DNA of 64,000 nt from CAYRXM01 sp964428175 (lineage in GTDB: Bacteria; Chloroflexota; Anaerolineae; JAFGEY01): positions 34,844 through 98,843 of the forward strand of contig CAYRXM010000002.1 in assembly GCA_964428175.1 (NCBI GenBank), read 5' to 3'. Shown here piece after piece: positions 18,228 to 26,606 of the stretch. How positions within the stretch are numbered: the first letter of the stretch is position 1; every line of letters starts with the position of its first letter. The position numbers and the translations under genes were made by a program. The notes below the pieces were generated by a model. It was not told the origin of the DNA and did not search any database. It saw nothing but the letters and a program-made list of their open reading frames with translations.

Positions 18228-19340
18228 TCAGTCGTACCGGCATTCTTCCCGCACCACCTTCATCAGCCAGCGCATGCGGCCCACGCCGGTGCCGGCGGCG
18301 AGCGACCCGGCAGTGGTGATTTCCAGCCCGCCGGTCGCGCCGGCCTTGCGGAAATCATCGATCACCTGCTGGCGAATCTCTTCGGGGCTGCCGTTGCGCA
18401 GCAAAAAGGGCGGCAGTTGGCCGCGGATGTAGGCGTCGGGCATTTTCTGGCGGATCAGCCCCGCGTCGACCGTCGGCCCATAGTTGACGTTGCGGATGCC
18501 CAACTCGTACTGCTGGTCGAGCAGGTGGCCCATCGCGCTGTCGGAGTGCTGGGCGCGCGGCGCGGGCGCCGGGGCGAGCGCGTCCATGACCCGTTGCAGC
18601 ACCGGAAAGCAGTATTCGCGGTACAGCTTGGGGCTGAACAAGGCTGAGTTGTCGTCGGTGATCCACCAGCCGGGATGCTCGTTGCCGCTGAAACGGCGCA
18701 GCACGCGGTTGAACTCGATCATCTTGGCAGCCAAAATGTCGCGAAAGCGGGCGATCAGGTCGGGATGGTCGTACATCCAGATGAACAGCACGCTGGGGTC
18801 GATGATCGAGGTCATGATCGTCGCCGGGCCGCGACTGCCCGTGCCGAGCCGGGGCAGGGGTTTGCCTTCGGCCTTGCGCCGCTCCCACTCGGCCAGGTAA
18901 TCGTGAGGCAGCGCCCAGGTTTCCATGTCGGTGGCCTCGGCCTCGTCAAGGATTTCGGCAAACAGATGTGGATCGTCGGTGACGTGCATCAGCCAGGGGG
19001 TGCCGCCTTCTTTGTAGCCGAACTCGCAGCGAAACAGGTTTTCGATGCGTTTGGGTTCGTGCTCCCAGGTGTCCTCGCCGAAAAAGGCGCGGCCCACGTA
19101 CTGGCGGGTGACCTCGTTGACCTCATAATGCAGCGCGTCGCGGTAGGACTTGTCCCGATAGTAGCGCAGCGTCGAGGGCACGTCGGCGAACTCGAAAATC
19201 CAGTGATCGTCGGGCGAAAAGGTGAGCGCGCAGCGCGGCTTGTCGCGCGTAAAGGCGTGACAGGCCGCGTTTTCGTCCCAAAAGGCCTCGACATCCAGGT
19301 CGCGGGTCAGGTCGATAAAGTCTTGTTCGATAATAGCCAC
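18228..19340 (-). CDS. Uroporphyrinogen decarboxylase-like (URO-D domain) protein
   Basis: A 370-residue URO-D-fold protein of the type found in corrinoid methyltransferases (MtaA/CmuA-like) and in many Chloroflexi sugar or aromatic loci. It is not the haem enzyme HemE, whose N-terminal motif is absent. The frame extends upstream to an ATG at 19352, but a perfect GGAGG lies 5 bases before the GTG at 19340, so that start is preferred. A DMT-type transporter gene lies upstream. Substrate unknown; methyl transfer or decarboxylation are the known options. Confidence 0.78.
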   Translation of the reverse strand: MAIIEQDFIDLTRDLDVEAFWDENAACHAFTRDKPRCALTFSPDDHWIFEFADVPSTLRYYRDKSYRDALHYEVNEVTRQYVGRAFFGEDTWEHEPKRIENLFRCEFGYKEGGTPWLMHVTDDPHLFAEILDEAEATDMETWALPHDYLAEWERRKAEGKPLPRLGTGSRGPATIMTSIIDPSVLFIWMYDHPDLIARFRDILAAKMIEFNRVLRRFSGNEHPGWWITDDNSALFSPKLYREYCFPVLQRVMDALAPAPAPRAQHSDSAMGHLLDQQYELGIRNVNYGPTVDAGLIRQKMPDAYIRGQLPPFLLRNGSPEEIRQQVIDDFRKAGATGGLEITTAGSLAAGTGVGRMRWLMKVVREECRYD

Positions 19341-19398
19341 AGATTCCTCCATAGATTGACCGCCGACCGCCGACGGTAGACCGCCAATAACCAGGCCA

Positions 19399-20319
19399 TC
19401 AGGCAAGCCGTGGTCGGCGGTCAGCGGTCTGAATGTTTTGTCGATCGGCGCGGATGACCACCAGTGTGCCGGCGACGCCGATGATCGTGCCGGCGATCAT
19501 TGCCCCGCTGATCGATTCTTTCATCAACAAGGCCGACCAGATCAACACCCAAAAGGTGCTGGTGTTGGTCAGCACCACTGCCGTCGACGCGGCGCAGCGC
19601 TTGTAGCCCTCGCCGAGCAGGAAAAAGCTGCCCCCGGTCAGCGCCAGGCCCAAAAACAGCGCCCAGCCCCACGTCGATGGGGCGTAGGATCGACTGAACC
19701 CGCCGGCACTCCAGGCAAAAGGCGCGGTGATCAGGCTGCTCAGGGCAAACACGGGCAGCAAGATCTCGACGCCGGAGCGCCGGACGGACATCGCCTTTTG
19801 GGCCGTAAACTGGAACGCCGAAGCCAGCCCGGCCAGGACGAGCAGCAGGTTCCCGCCGATGTGGCGGGGATCGGTCAGCGCGGCCCAGCTTTTGCCGTTC
19901 CATCCGATCAGGAGCAGGCCGCACAGCGAAAGGGCGATCCCCGGCCACTTGGCGCGGATGCTTTCCCTGAGCAGCAGATGCGCCATCAGCACGGTGCCGA
20001 TGCCCTGCACCGGGGCCAGAATCGTCACCGCGTTGGAGGGCGTATACTGCAAGCCCAGGTTGTAAAACAGGTAATTGCCCGCCCGCCCCAGCGCGCCGAC
20101 CCAGATCCACGGCGCGAACCACAGCAGCCGCCGCCAGTCGCCTTTTTGGGCGATGAACAGGACCGTGAAAACCCCCGCCGCCAGCGAGACGCGCCCAAAC
20201 GAGATGGTGTATGGATCGACCTTGCCGGTGATGCGCTTGACTGTCGAGGCGACAAAGCCCCAGCACAGGCCGGTGAGCAGCAGGTAGATGATGCCGATGG
20301 TGTTTTCGCGTCTGTTCAA
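19399..20319 (-). CDS. EamA/DMT-family transporter
   Basis: A protein of about 306 residues with ten predicted TM helices in two EamA repeats, typical of drug/metabolite exporters. The frame extends to 20361, but the TTG at 20319 has AAGGA at the right distance and begins just before the first TM helix. It lies 58 bases upstream of the UroD-like gene on the same strand, so the two are probably co-transcribed. Substrate cannot be inferred. Confidence 0.82.
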   Translation of the reverse strand: MNRRENTIGIIYLLLTGLCWGFVASTVKRITGKVDPYTISFGRVSLAAGVFTVLFIAQKGDWRRLLWFAPWIWVGALGRAGNYLFYNLGLQYTPSNAVTILAPVQGIGTVLMAHLLLRESIRAKWPGIALSLCGLLLIGWNGKSWAALTDPRHIGGNLLLVLAGLASAFQFTAQKAMSVRRSGVEILLPVFALSSLITAPFAWSAGGFSRSYAPSTWGWALFLGLALTGGSFFLLGEGYKRCAASTAVVLTNTSTFWVLIWSALLMKESISGAMIAGTIIGVAGTLVVIRADRQNIQTADRRPRLA

Positions 20320-20384
20320 CGGCGTTCCTTGCGACCAGGCTGGTGGGCAAGCATACCACACTTTGCCCGGAGGGGCAAAAAACG

Positions 20385-20567
20385 GCCAAGACTACACTTG
20401 ACCGTGGAGTGTCAAATCGGCGCCGGTCGGGCCGCATAAAAACTGTCATTCCCGCGCAAGCGGGAATCCCAAAACCGTTCTGGATGCCCGCTTTTCCCGT
20501 TTTCACGGGAATGACAGCGGGCATGACGGCTGCTGCCTGACCAACCACGGTTTAGTGTGGTGCTACC
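20385..20567. mobile_element. 183-bp MITE, copy B, between GH3 and DMT genes
   Basis: The reverse-complement partner of the element at 15610-15792, also 183 bp. It is flanked by its own exact 8-bp duplication AAAAAACG (20377-20384 and 20568-20575). The palindromes inside are less decayed here (CATTCCCGCGCAAGCGGGAAT). It sits directly after the stop codon of the GH3 gene. Confidence 0.9.
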
Positions 20568-20575
20568 AAAAAACG

Positions 20576-23383
20576 TTAGCGAACCAGCTCTTGCAAGATC
20601 ATCAGGCGCTGGATGTTGCCTTCGGCTTTGAGCCGCCCCGTTGACATGGCAACCATAGGGTTCAATTGGCCGCTGAACAGCTTGAGCGCATCCTGGGCCT
20701 TGATCCGCAGTGTGGCCTCGGCCTCGCCGTCGCCGGTTTCGAGCCGGCAGCGTCCCGCGTCGACCACCAGCCGGTAGACGCCCTCGCCGTCAATGTTAAG
20801 CTTGATCGTGGTGGTCAGTTCGGGTTTTTTGCCGTCCAGGGCGCGGGCCATGCCGTGCAGCATCTCGCCGACCGGTCGAGTGCCTCCGAAAGCCGGCGCG
20901 GCCGCCGGTTGGGGCTGCGGGTGCGCTGGCGGCGTGAACGCGGTCTGGCTTTCGACGCCGGCCCGCGAGGTGAATGCGCGGCTGCCCATCACCTCGACCA
21001 CCTGGCCGGTGATCTCGAACGCGCCCCGCAAACGGATGTCGTCGGAACTGCCGCCGATCATCACGTCGATGTGCCCCGGTTCGACCACAAAACGCATGTC
21101 GCGGTCGTAGAAACCGAGCTGGCGCATCTCGACGGTAAACGTGACCGTGCAGGCCGCGCCGGGGGCCAGCTCGACGCGCTTGAACCCGGCCAGTTCCTGC
21201 ACCGGGCGGGTGACGCGCGCGTGACGGTCGCGCAGGTAAAGCTGCACTACCTGATCGCCGGCCACGCTGCCGGTGTTGGCCACATCGCAAGAAATCTGCA
21301 CCTGGCCCCGGCTGTCGACCTGATCGGCGCTGAAGCGCAGGTTGCCGTACTCGAAGCGGGTGTAGCTGAGACCATGCCCAAAGGCGTACAGCGGAGTGAT
21401 CGACATATCGGTGTACTGGGTGAGCGTGTTTTCTTCCGGACGCTGGTAGCCGCTGCCCATTTTGTGATAGTGGTAGATGGGAATCTGCCCCTCGCTGCGC
21501 GGGATGGTCACCGGCAGCTTGCCGCCGGGATTGATCTCGCCCAACAGCGCGCCGGCGATGGCCGCGCCGCCTTCCTGGCCGGGATACCACGCTTCGAGGA
21601 TCGCCGGGACGTGCTCGGCAGCCCAGTTGATCGCCAGCGGACGCCCGTTGATCAGCACCAGCACCGTCGGCGTGCCGGTGGCCCAGACCGCTTCCAAAAG
21701 CTGCTGCTGCACGCCGGGCAGCGCCAGCGACGCGCGATCCTGGCCCTCGCCGGTGGTGCCGCCAAATATGGACGACTTGTCGCCCAACACCAGCACGGCC
21801 ACGTCGGCCTGCCGGGCGGCCTCGACGGCAGCGGCCAGGCCTTCAGTCGAATCGCCGGCGATATCACAGCCCTTTTCGTAAATCACCTTTGTGTTGGGCG
21901 AAACGAGGTTCTGGATCGCCTCGCGCACGCTGACCACCGGATACATCCCCTTGATAAAAGTCTCGATGTCTTCTGCCGCGATGACGTCGGCCAGGCTTTC
22001 CATCGTGGGCCGGCCGGCGGCGGCGCCCGCGGCCGGGGGATCTTGCCCCTCGTCCGGCGCGGCGGCAAACATGGCCCGCGCCTGCGGATTTTGCATCATG
22101 CGGATCATTTCGACCATGGGCGGATACGAGTACCAGCCGAACAAAGCGCGCACGCTGTCGGCGTGCGGGCCGATCACGGCGACGGCGCCCAGGTCTTGGC
22201 GCAGCGGCAGCAGACCGTCGTTTTTGAGCAGCACCAGCGATTTGGCGGTGATCTGCTGTGAGAGCGCGCGGTGTTGGGGATCGGAGAACAACGCAGGAAT
22301 CTGGTCGACCTGCGCGTAAGGCTGTTCAAAGAGGCCGAGGCGGAATTTCCAGGCCAGGGTGCGCCGCACGGCCTGATCGACCAGCGCTTCGCTGACCTGC
22401 CCGGCGCGCACGGCGCCGACCAATTCGGGGTAGCCTTCCGGGTTGGGCAGTTCGACGTCGAGTCCGGCTTCCAGCGCCTGCACGCCGGCATCTTGCAGGT
22501 CGCCGGCGATGTGGAACTGGTTGAACAGCCGGCGGACGGTGAAATAGTCCGAGACGACATAGCCTTCAAAGCCCATCTTGCCGCGCAGCAGGTCGGTGAG
22601 CACCGCTTTCGACGCGCCGCAGGGAACGCCGTCGATCTCGGAATACGAGTTCATGATCGAAGCCAGGCCCGCCTCGCGGATGGCCGCTTCAAAGGGGCGG
22701 GCAAAGCATTCGTACAGCTCGCGCTCGCCGACGTGGGTGGCCGTGCAGTTGAGGCCGCCTTCGGTGAGGCCGTAGCCCAAAAAGTGCTTGCCGGTGGCGA
22801 CCACGCCCTCACGCCAATCAGATCCTTGCAGGCCGCGCACAAAGGCGATGCTCATCGCGCCGCACAGGTAGGGGTCTTCACCGTACGTCTCGTGGACGCG
22901 GCCCCAGCGCGCGTCGCGGGCAATGTCCATCACCGGCGAAAGCGCCTGCCGCGTCCCGACGGCGACCATCTGCTGACGGATGACGTCGGTCATCTGCTCG
23001 ACCAGCTCGGGCGTCCAGGTGGCGCTCAGGCCGATGGCGGTGGGAAAGTTGACCGCTTCCGGGGCGACGAGGCCGTTGAGCGCTTCGTTGTGGAAAATCG
23101 CCGGGATGCCCAGGCGCGTCTTTTCGACCAGGTAGCGCTGAATCTGGTTGGCGTTTTCGGCAGCGCTCTTGATCTGTGTGTCGCCCAGCATCGCCAGGCC
23201 GGAAATCTGGCCGACGCCGTGGGGGATGAGGCCCTGCATTTTGGCCTCGTCGAGGCCGCCGGGGCCGAAAAAGGCCATCGGCATGATGCCGTAGAGCTGG
23301 GCCACTTTTTCTTCGAGGGTCATACGGCCCAACAGGTCTTCGACGCGCTGGTCGATGGGAAGGGAAGAATCTTTGTACTTCAT
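20576..23383 (-). CDS. GH3 beta-glycosidase with C-terminal SCP2-like domain
   Basis: A 935-residue glycoside hydrolase family 3 enzyme, cytoplasmic by appearance (no signal peptide). It has the (beta/alpha)8 domain with KH and catalytic nucleophile D279 in GYVVSDY, the second alpha/beta domain, and a fibronectin III-like domain (QVQISCDVANTGSVAGDQVVQLYL). After a Pro/Ala linker comes an extra domain of about 105 residues (from about 830) ending MVAMSTGRLKAEGNIQRLMIL. That pattern fits an SCP2 sterol-carrier fold and is not part of standard GH3 enzymes. Likely activity: beta-glucosidase or beta-xylosidase on small oligosaccharides. Confidence 0.9.
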   Translation of the reverse strand: MKYKDSSLPIDQRVEDLLGRMTLEEKVAQLYGIMPMAFFGPGGLDEAKMQGLIPHGVGQISGLAMLGDTQIKSAAENANQIQRYLVEKTRLGIPAIFHNEALNGLVAPEAVNFPTAIGLSATWTPELVEQMTDVIRQQMVAVGTRQALSPVMDIARDARWGRVHETYGEDPYLCGAMSIAFVRGLQGSDWREGVVATGKHFLGYGLTEGGLNCTATHVGERELYECFARPFEAAIREAGLASIMNSYSEIDGVPCGASKAVLTDLLRGKMGFEGYVVSDYFTVRRLFNQFHIAGDLQDAGVQALEAGLDVELPNPEGYPELVGAVRAGQVSEALVDQAVRRTLAWKFRLGLFEQPYAQVDQIPALFSDPQHRALSQQITAKSLVLLKNDGLLPLRQDLGAVAVIGPHADSVRALFGWYSYPPMVEMIRMMQNPQARAMFAAAPDEGQDPPAAGAAAGRPTMESLADVIAAEDIETFIKGMYPVVSVREAIQNLVSPNTKVIYEKGCDIAGDSTEGLAAAVEAARQADVAVLVLGDKSSIFGGTTGEGQDRASLALPGVQQQLLEAVWATGTPTVLVLINGRPLAINWAAEHVPAILEAWYPGQEGGAAIAGALLGEINPGGKLPVTIPRSEGQIPIYHYHKMGSGYQRPEENTLTQYTDMSITPLYAFGHGLSYTRFEYGNLRFSADQVDSRGQVQISCDVANTGSVAGDQVVQLYLRDRHARVTRPVQELAGFKRVELAPGAACTVTFTVEMRQLGFYDRDMRFVVEPGHIDVMIGGSSDDIRLRGAFEITGQVVEVMGSRAFTSRAGVESQTAFTPPAHPQPQPAAAPAFGGTRPVGEMLHGMARALDGKKPELTTTIKLNIDGEGVYRLVVDAGRCRLETGDGEAEATLRIKAQDALKLFSGQLNPMVAMSTGRLKAEGNIQRLMILQELVR

Positions 23384-23478
23384 TGTACCTCCTTGAACAA
23401 AAAATAAGGTATTTTTACACCCCGAGACGGGAACTGGAAACCCGGTTGGGGGCTTTCACAAAGCCGGCCGCGCGAACA

Positions 23479-23760
23479 TCAGGCTGGCTCATCGGTTCGC
23501 ACAAGATACTCGGCCAATTCACTGACGGCTTTGATCGTTTCGAGCCTCGTCAGTGTAAAAATAGAGCCCAGGCCCGACGAAATCATCATCGCCGAAGCGA
23601 CCCAGACACCCAGGTTGATCAACTGGCCGGTCATGCCGAGCAAGAAAAACAAGCCCAGAAAGAGTACGAATGCTGCCCCGGCAATGATCGCATCCCGACG
23701 CGCCGCACGGCGGCGAATCTTGAGCAAAGCCAGGTAAGCGGTGATGCGGTTTGGGTCCAT
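23479..23760 (-). CDS. Small two-TM membrane protein
   Basis: A 93-residue protein starting at the ATG whose A is the last base of the upstream gene's TAA (TAATG overlap). It has two hydrophobic segments (AIIAGAAFVLFLGLFFLLG and INLGVWVASAMMISSGLGSIF) and a basic N-terminus. A longer open frame through the upstream gene is not needed. Family unknown. Translational coupling to the DUF3592 gene suggests that the two proteins work together in the membrane. Confidence 0.65.
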   Translation of the reverse strand: MDPNRITAYLALLKIRRRAARRDAIIAGAAFVLFLGLFFLLGMTGQLINLGVWVASAMMISSGLGSIFTLTRLETIKAVSELAEYLVRTDEPA

Positions 23761-24260
23761 TATTTTTCCTCCTGTTGTGAAAATGACATCTGGCGTTTTT
23801 TGCTGATCACCCCGATTAAAAGCAACGCCCATGGCAAGATTCCCGCGCACACTGCTGCCCACGAATCGAACATTCCGATGGTGCTGTGAACGGGACGATT
23901 GATCCAGGGATTGGCGGGCAGGTATGTGACCTGGACGCGTTTGGTTGACCGGGCAGCTTGCCAATGTTCTTCTGTGATCGTGCACCAGAGGTTGCGCCGG
24001 CCCGTCCTGTCGGAATAGGAATACCACGTGTCGCCGCTGCCGGCGCGAAATTGATACCTGACCTGATAGCTGTCTTGGTCGATCTGCGAGTCGATGACCA
24101 GAGCATTGACGGTGACGCCGTGATCCTGCAAGTTGAGTTCGTCCTGGATGGATGCAATGCCGAGATAAAGCATAGCCGGAGAAAAGACGATGCAGAGCAA
24201 AGCGAGCAATACACCGCCAACCAGACGGTCGAATTTTGAAGGTTCCCTTCTTGTTCTCAT
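23760..24260 (-). CDS. DUF3592-like membrane protein
   Basis: A 166-residue protein with TM helices near residues 14-36 and 133-152. Between them lies an extracytoplasmic beta-rich domain (VTVNALVIDSQIDQ ... VQVTYLPANPWINR) that matches the pattern of DUF3592: a turn-rich domain ending in a V-Y-P-NP motif. The role of DUF3592 is not known. It lies 40 bases downstream of the TPR gene and is coupled to the next small gene. Confidence 0.72.
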   Translation of the reverse strand: MRTRREPSKFDRLVGGVLLALLCIVFSPAMLYLGIASIQDELNLQDHGVTVNALVIDSQIDQDSYQVRYQFRAGSGDTWYSYSDRTGRRNLWCTITEEHWQAARSTKRVQVTYLPANPWINRPVHSTIGMFDSWAAVCAGILPWALLLIGVISKKRQMSFSQQEEK

Positions 24261-24300
24261 CGTTCCTCACCTGACCGGCGACGCCCGCGGCCTTGATCCA

Positions 24301-25572
24301 TCAGCGCAGCGGCCGCCACTGGATTTTCTTCCCCCGTTCGACGCTGTCCAGTGCTTCGCGCAATCGCTGTACGGTAGGGTGAGCCTTGCCGAGACCCTTG
24401 ACAAAAATCGGCAGGGCCTCCCGGAGGCAGGCGCGCGCCGTCTCGAAATCCCCTTGAGCGGCGCACAACAGGCCCAGACTGGCCAGGCTTTCAGCAATGT
24501 CGGCGTGCCCCGGCGGCAGCACGGTCTTGCGCAGGCGCAGCGCCTGCTCAAAGTTTCGACACGCGCCCGGAAATTCGCCGGCGTTGGCCATGATCTCGCC
24601 CAGCGCGTACAGGCAGGAGGCCGTATAGTGTATATAGCCCGCAGATTTCTCATCCTTGATGAAACGCTTCCAAATATCGAGCGCCTGGGTCAGGCATTCC
24701 CAGGCCATCGTGTCGTCGCCCTGCCTTTGCAAAAGCCGGCCCATATTATAGAGTGCGATTGCGGCGTCGGGATGCGTTGGGTCCAGCAGTTCGGTGTGGA
24801 TCATCAAGGCCTGCTTGTATGCCGCTTCGGCGGCAGTGAAATTGCCGATAGAACGATACGCATACCCGATGTTGTTGAGGGTTTGCCCCAGGTGTCTGAG
24901 CTCGACGACCTGTTCTGAGGCAGGGACATTGGCCGCTCTGAGCAGCGACAGCGCCGATTCCCAGTCGCGCTGTTTGAAACACTGGCGCACCTGATCGCCG
25001 TATGGGATCAGTGCGATGTCCACTGCCTGTTCCAGGTGAGTGGCCGCCGCTTCATAGCGGTCGTGTTCAAAACACCATCGTGCGTCTTCCTCGTGGCGTC
25101 GAAAAGTATCGCGCAGGTTTGCCATAAATTCCTCCGCTGTGGGCAAATCAAAGTGGGGCTCTTGCAGCCCGGTCAAATCCTCCCTGACAAAACCATAATG
25201 ATCTGAAACGCCCTCGAACAGCTTGAGCCGCAGAACCCGCATTTTCTTGCCAGACGGGGTCTTTTCTTCTTGAATCTGGTATGGAATGCGGTCAAACCGA
25301 AACTCCGACTCGACTTCAATGACTTCCAGCCCGTTTGGGCCCAGTTCGAGCCGTTTGAAGCCGTGCAGTGCAATCTGGTTCGGCGCGAGGACTTGCCAGT
25401 GAAAGAGGTCTGCCGAGCAGAGCGACCAGTTCACGAATTCGAACCGCCCCGTTCCGTCGGGCTTGAAGATCAGAACCTCGTCCGATTCGGCTCCCGGCCC
25501 ATACATGTGGTCGGCGCTCCACAGCCCGACCAGTTCGACAGGTGCATTGTCTGGCATCCCGAGTTTTCCCAT
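24301..25572 (-). CDS. Tetratricopeptide-repeat protein
   Basis: About 423 residues from the ATG at 25572, which lies 2 bases after the stop of the gene upstream; the open frame extends further but only through that gene. The N-terminal part (about 1-150) resembles a small beta-barrel (WSADHMYGPG...LIFKPDGTGRFEF). From about 180 onward the protein is a TPR array including at least four kinesin-light-chain-like 42-residue repeats (AAYKQALMIHTELLDP, ALYNMGRLLQRQGD). It is probably cytosolic. TPRs mediate protein contacts; the partner is not evident. Confidence 0.75.
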   Translation of the reverse strand: MGKLGMPDNAPVELVGLWSADHMYGPGAESDEVLIFKPDGTGRFEFVNWSLCSADLFHWQVLAPNQIALHGFKRLELGPNGLEVIEVESEFRFDRIPYQIQEEKTPSGKKMRVLRLKLFEGVSDHYGFVREDLTGLQEPHFDLPTAEEFMANLRDTFRRHEEDARWCFEHDRYEAAATHLEQAVDIALIPYGDQVRQCFKQRDWESALSLLRAANVPASEQVVELRHLGQTLNNIGYAYRSIGNFTAAEAAYKQALMIHTELLDPTHPDAAIALYNMGRLLQRQGDDTMAWECLTQALDIWKRFIKDEKSAGYIHYTASCLYALGEIMANAGEFPGACRNFEQALRLRKTVLPPGHADIAESLASLGLLCAAQGDFETARACLREALPIFVKGLGKAHPTVQRLREALDSVERGKKIQWRPLR

Positions 25573-25574
25573 TT

Positions 25575-26606
25575 CTACCCGGGCTGAAAGCCCAGATCGC
25601 GAAGAAAAGGTCCCGGATCTTTGATGGTCAGTTGTGGCGCCGGCTGGGCAAAGTCGATTCCCTGCGCCAATTGATTTATCTTGTCCAGGGTCGACTCGAG
25701 CTTGAGTCCCAGGGCTTGACAGATATTCTTGGCGGCCATTTCGACGTACGGATTGCCGGGACGTATCCTGGAGCTGCGGGCCAGACACAGCATAGCGATG
25801 TCCGGGTGATTGGCGATCCCCGCCAGACTCACCAGTACCTCAAAGTAATTGGGGTTGAGGTGCAGGGCCAGCATGAAACACTTGATGGCCAGGGCGTACT
25901 CGCCTTGTTTTTTATAGATCACCCCCAGGTTGCACAGGGCTTTCATACACCCCCGGCCCAGACGCGGCTTTTGCTTCAAGCCAAATTCGATTTCTTTCCG
26001 ATAGTAGTGAATGGCCTGTTCCCATTCCTCGATCAATCGAAACTGGTACCCAAGCTCGGTGTAAAGCCCGGTTGCCTCGGCGATTCTTCCGCTCTCAAGG
26101 TTCTCGCAGACCATGGGCACCACATCGCGGGCGATGTTTTGTACCTTTTCAGGGCTGACATCATTGCGGATGTAAAAAAGCACGCCGGTCAGGCCGGTCC
26201 AATCCAGCAAATAGGGCGAATAATACGCGTCGGGTATCTTTTGACTCCGTTTTTGCCCCCACATTCCGGCCTTGTTTTCCAGGACGGCGGCAAAAGTTCG
26301 CGCTTCCCGGTTGGCCGTCGCAAGTTTGTCGGTCAACGCTTCGGTCAGGTACATATCATAGACCGAGTCGGGCGCCCAATCTTCAAAAGCCCATTCCAGC
26401 CTTCGATAGCCGGCGTTTTTCGGAATCCCTTGCAGCGTGATCGGTAGAGATTGTAAAAAGGGAACGTCGAGCACCAACGGCGACAGATACCACACCTTGA
26501 GCGCCTGCACGGCCTGATCAAAGTGATCCGTATGAAAGATGAAAAGGGGAATTCGCGAACCACGCTCGCTAATGACTTGAGCCTCTATTTGACCGATCAA
26601 TTCCAT
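25575..26606 (-). CDS. TPR-containing protein of unknown function
   Basis: A 343-residue protein. The first 140 residues have no recognised domain (rich in aromatic residues). The C-terminal half contains TPR-like helices (LGYQFRLIEEWEQAIHYYRKEIE, LGVIYKKQGEYALAIKCFMLAL). It follows the membrane-protein gene with a 10-base overlap and precedes the next TPR gene by 2 bases, so these three are one transcription unit. Function unknown. Confidence 0.7.
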   Translation of the reverse strand: MELIGQIEAQVISERGSRIPLFIFHTDHFDQAVQALKVWYLSPLVLDVPFLQSLPITLQGIPKNAGYRRLEWAFEDWAPDSVYDMYLTEALTDKLATANREARTFAAVLENKAGMWGQKRSQKIPDAYYSPYLLDWTGLTGVLFYIRNDVSPEKVQNIARDVVPMVCENLESGRIAEATGLYTELGYQFRLIEEWEQAIHYYRKEIEFGLKQKPRLGRGCMKALCNLGVIYKKQGEYALAIKCFMLALHLNPNYFEVLVSLAGIANHPDIAMLCLARSSRIRPGNPYVEMAAKNICQALGLKLESTLDKINQLAQGIDFAQPAPQLTIKDPGPFLRDLGFQPG

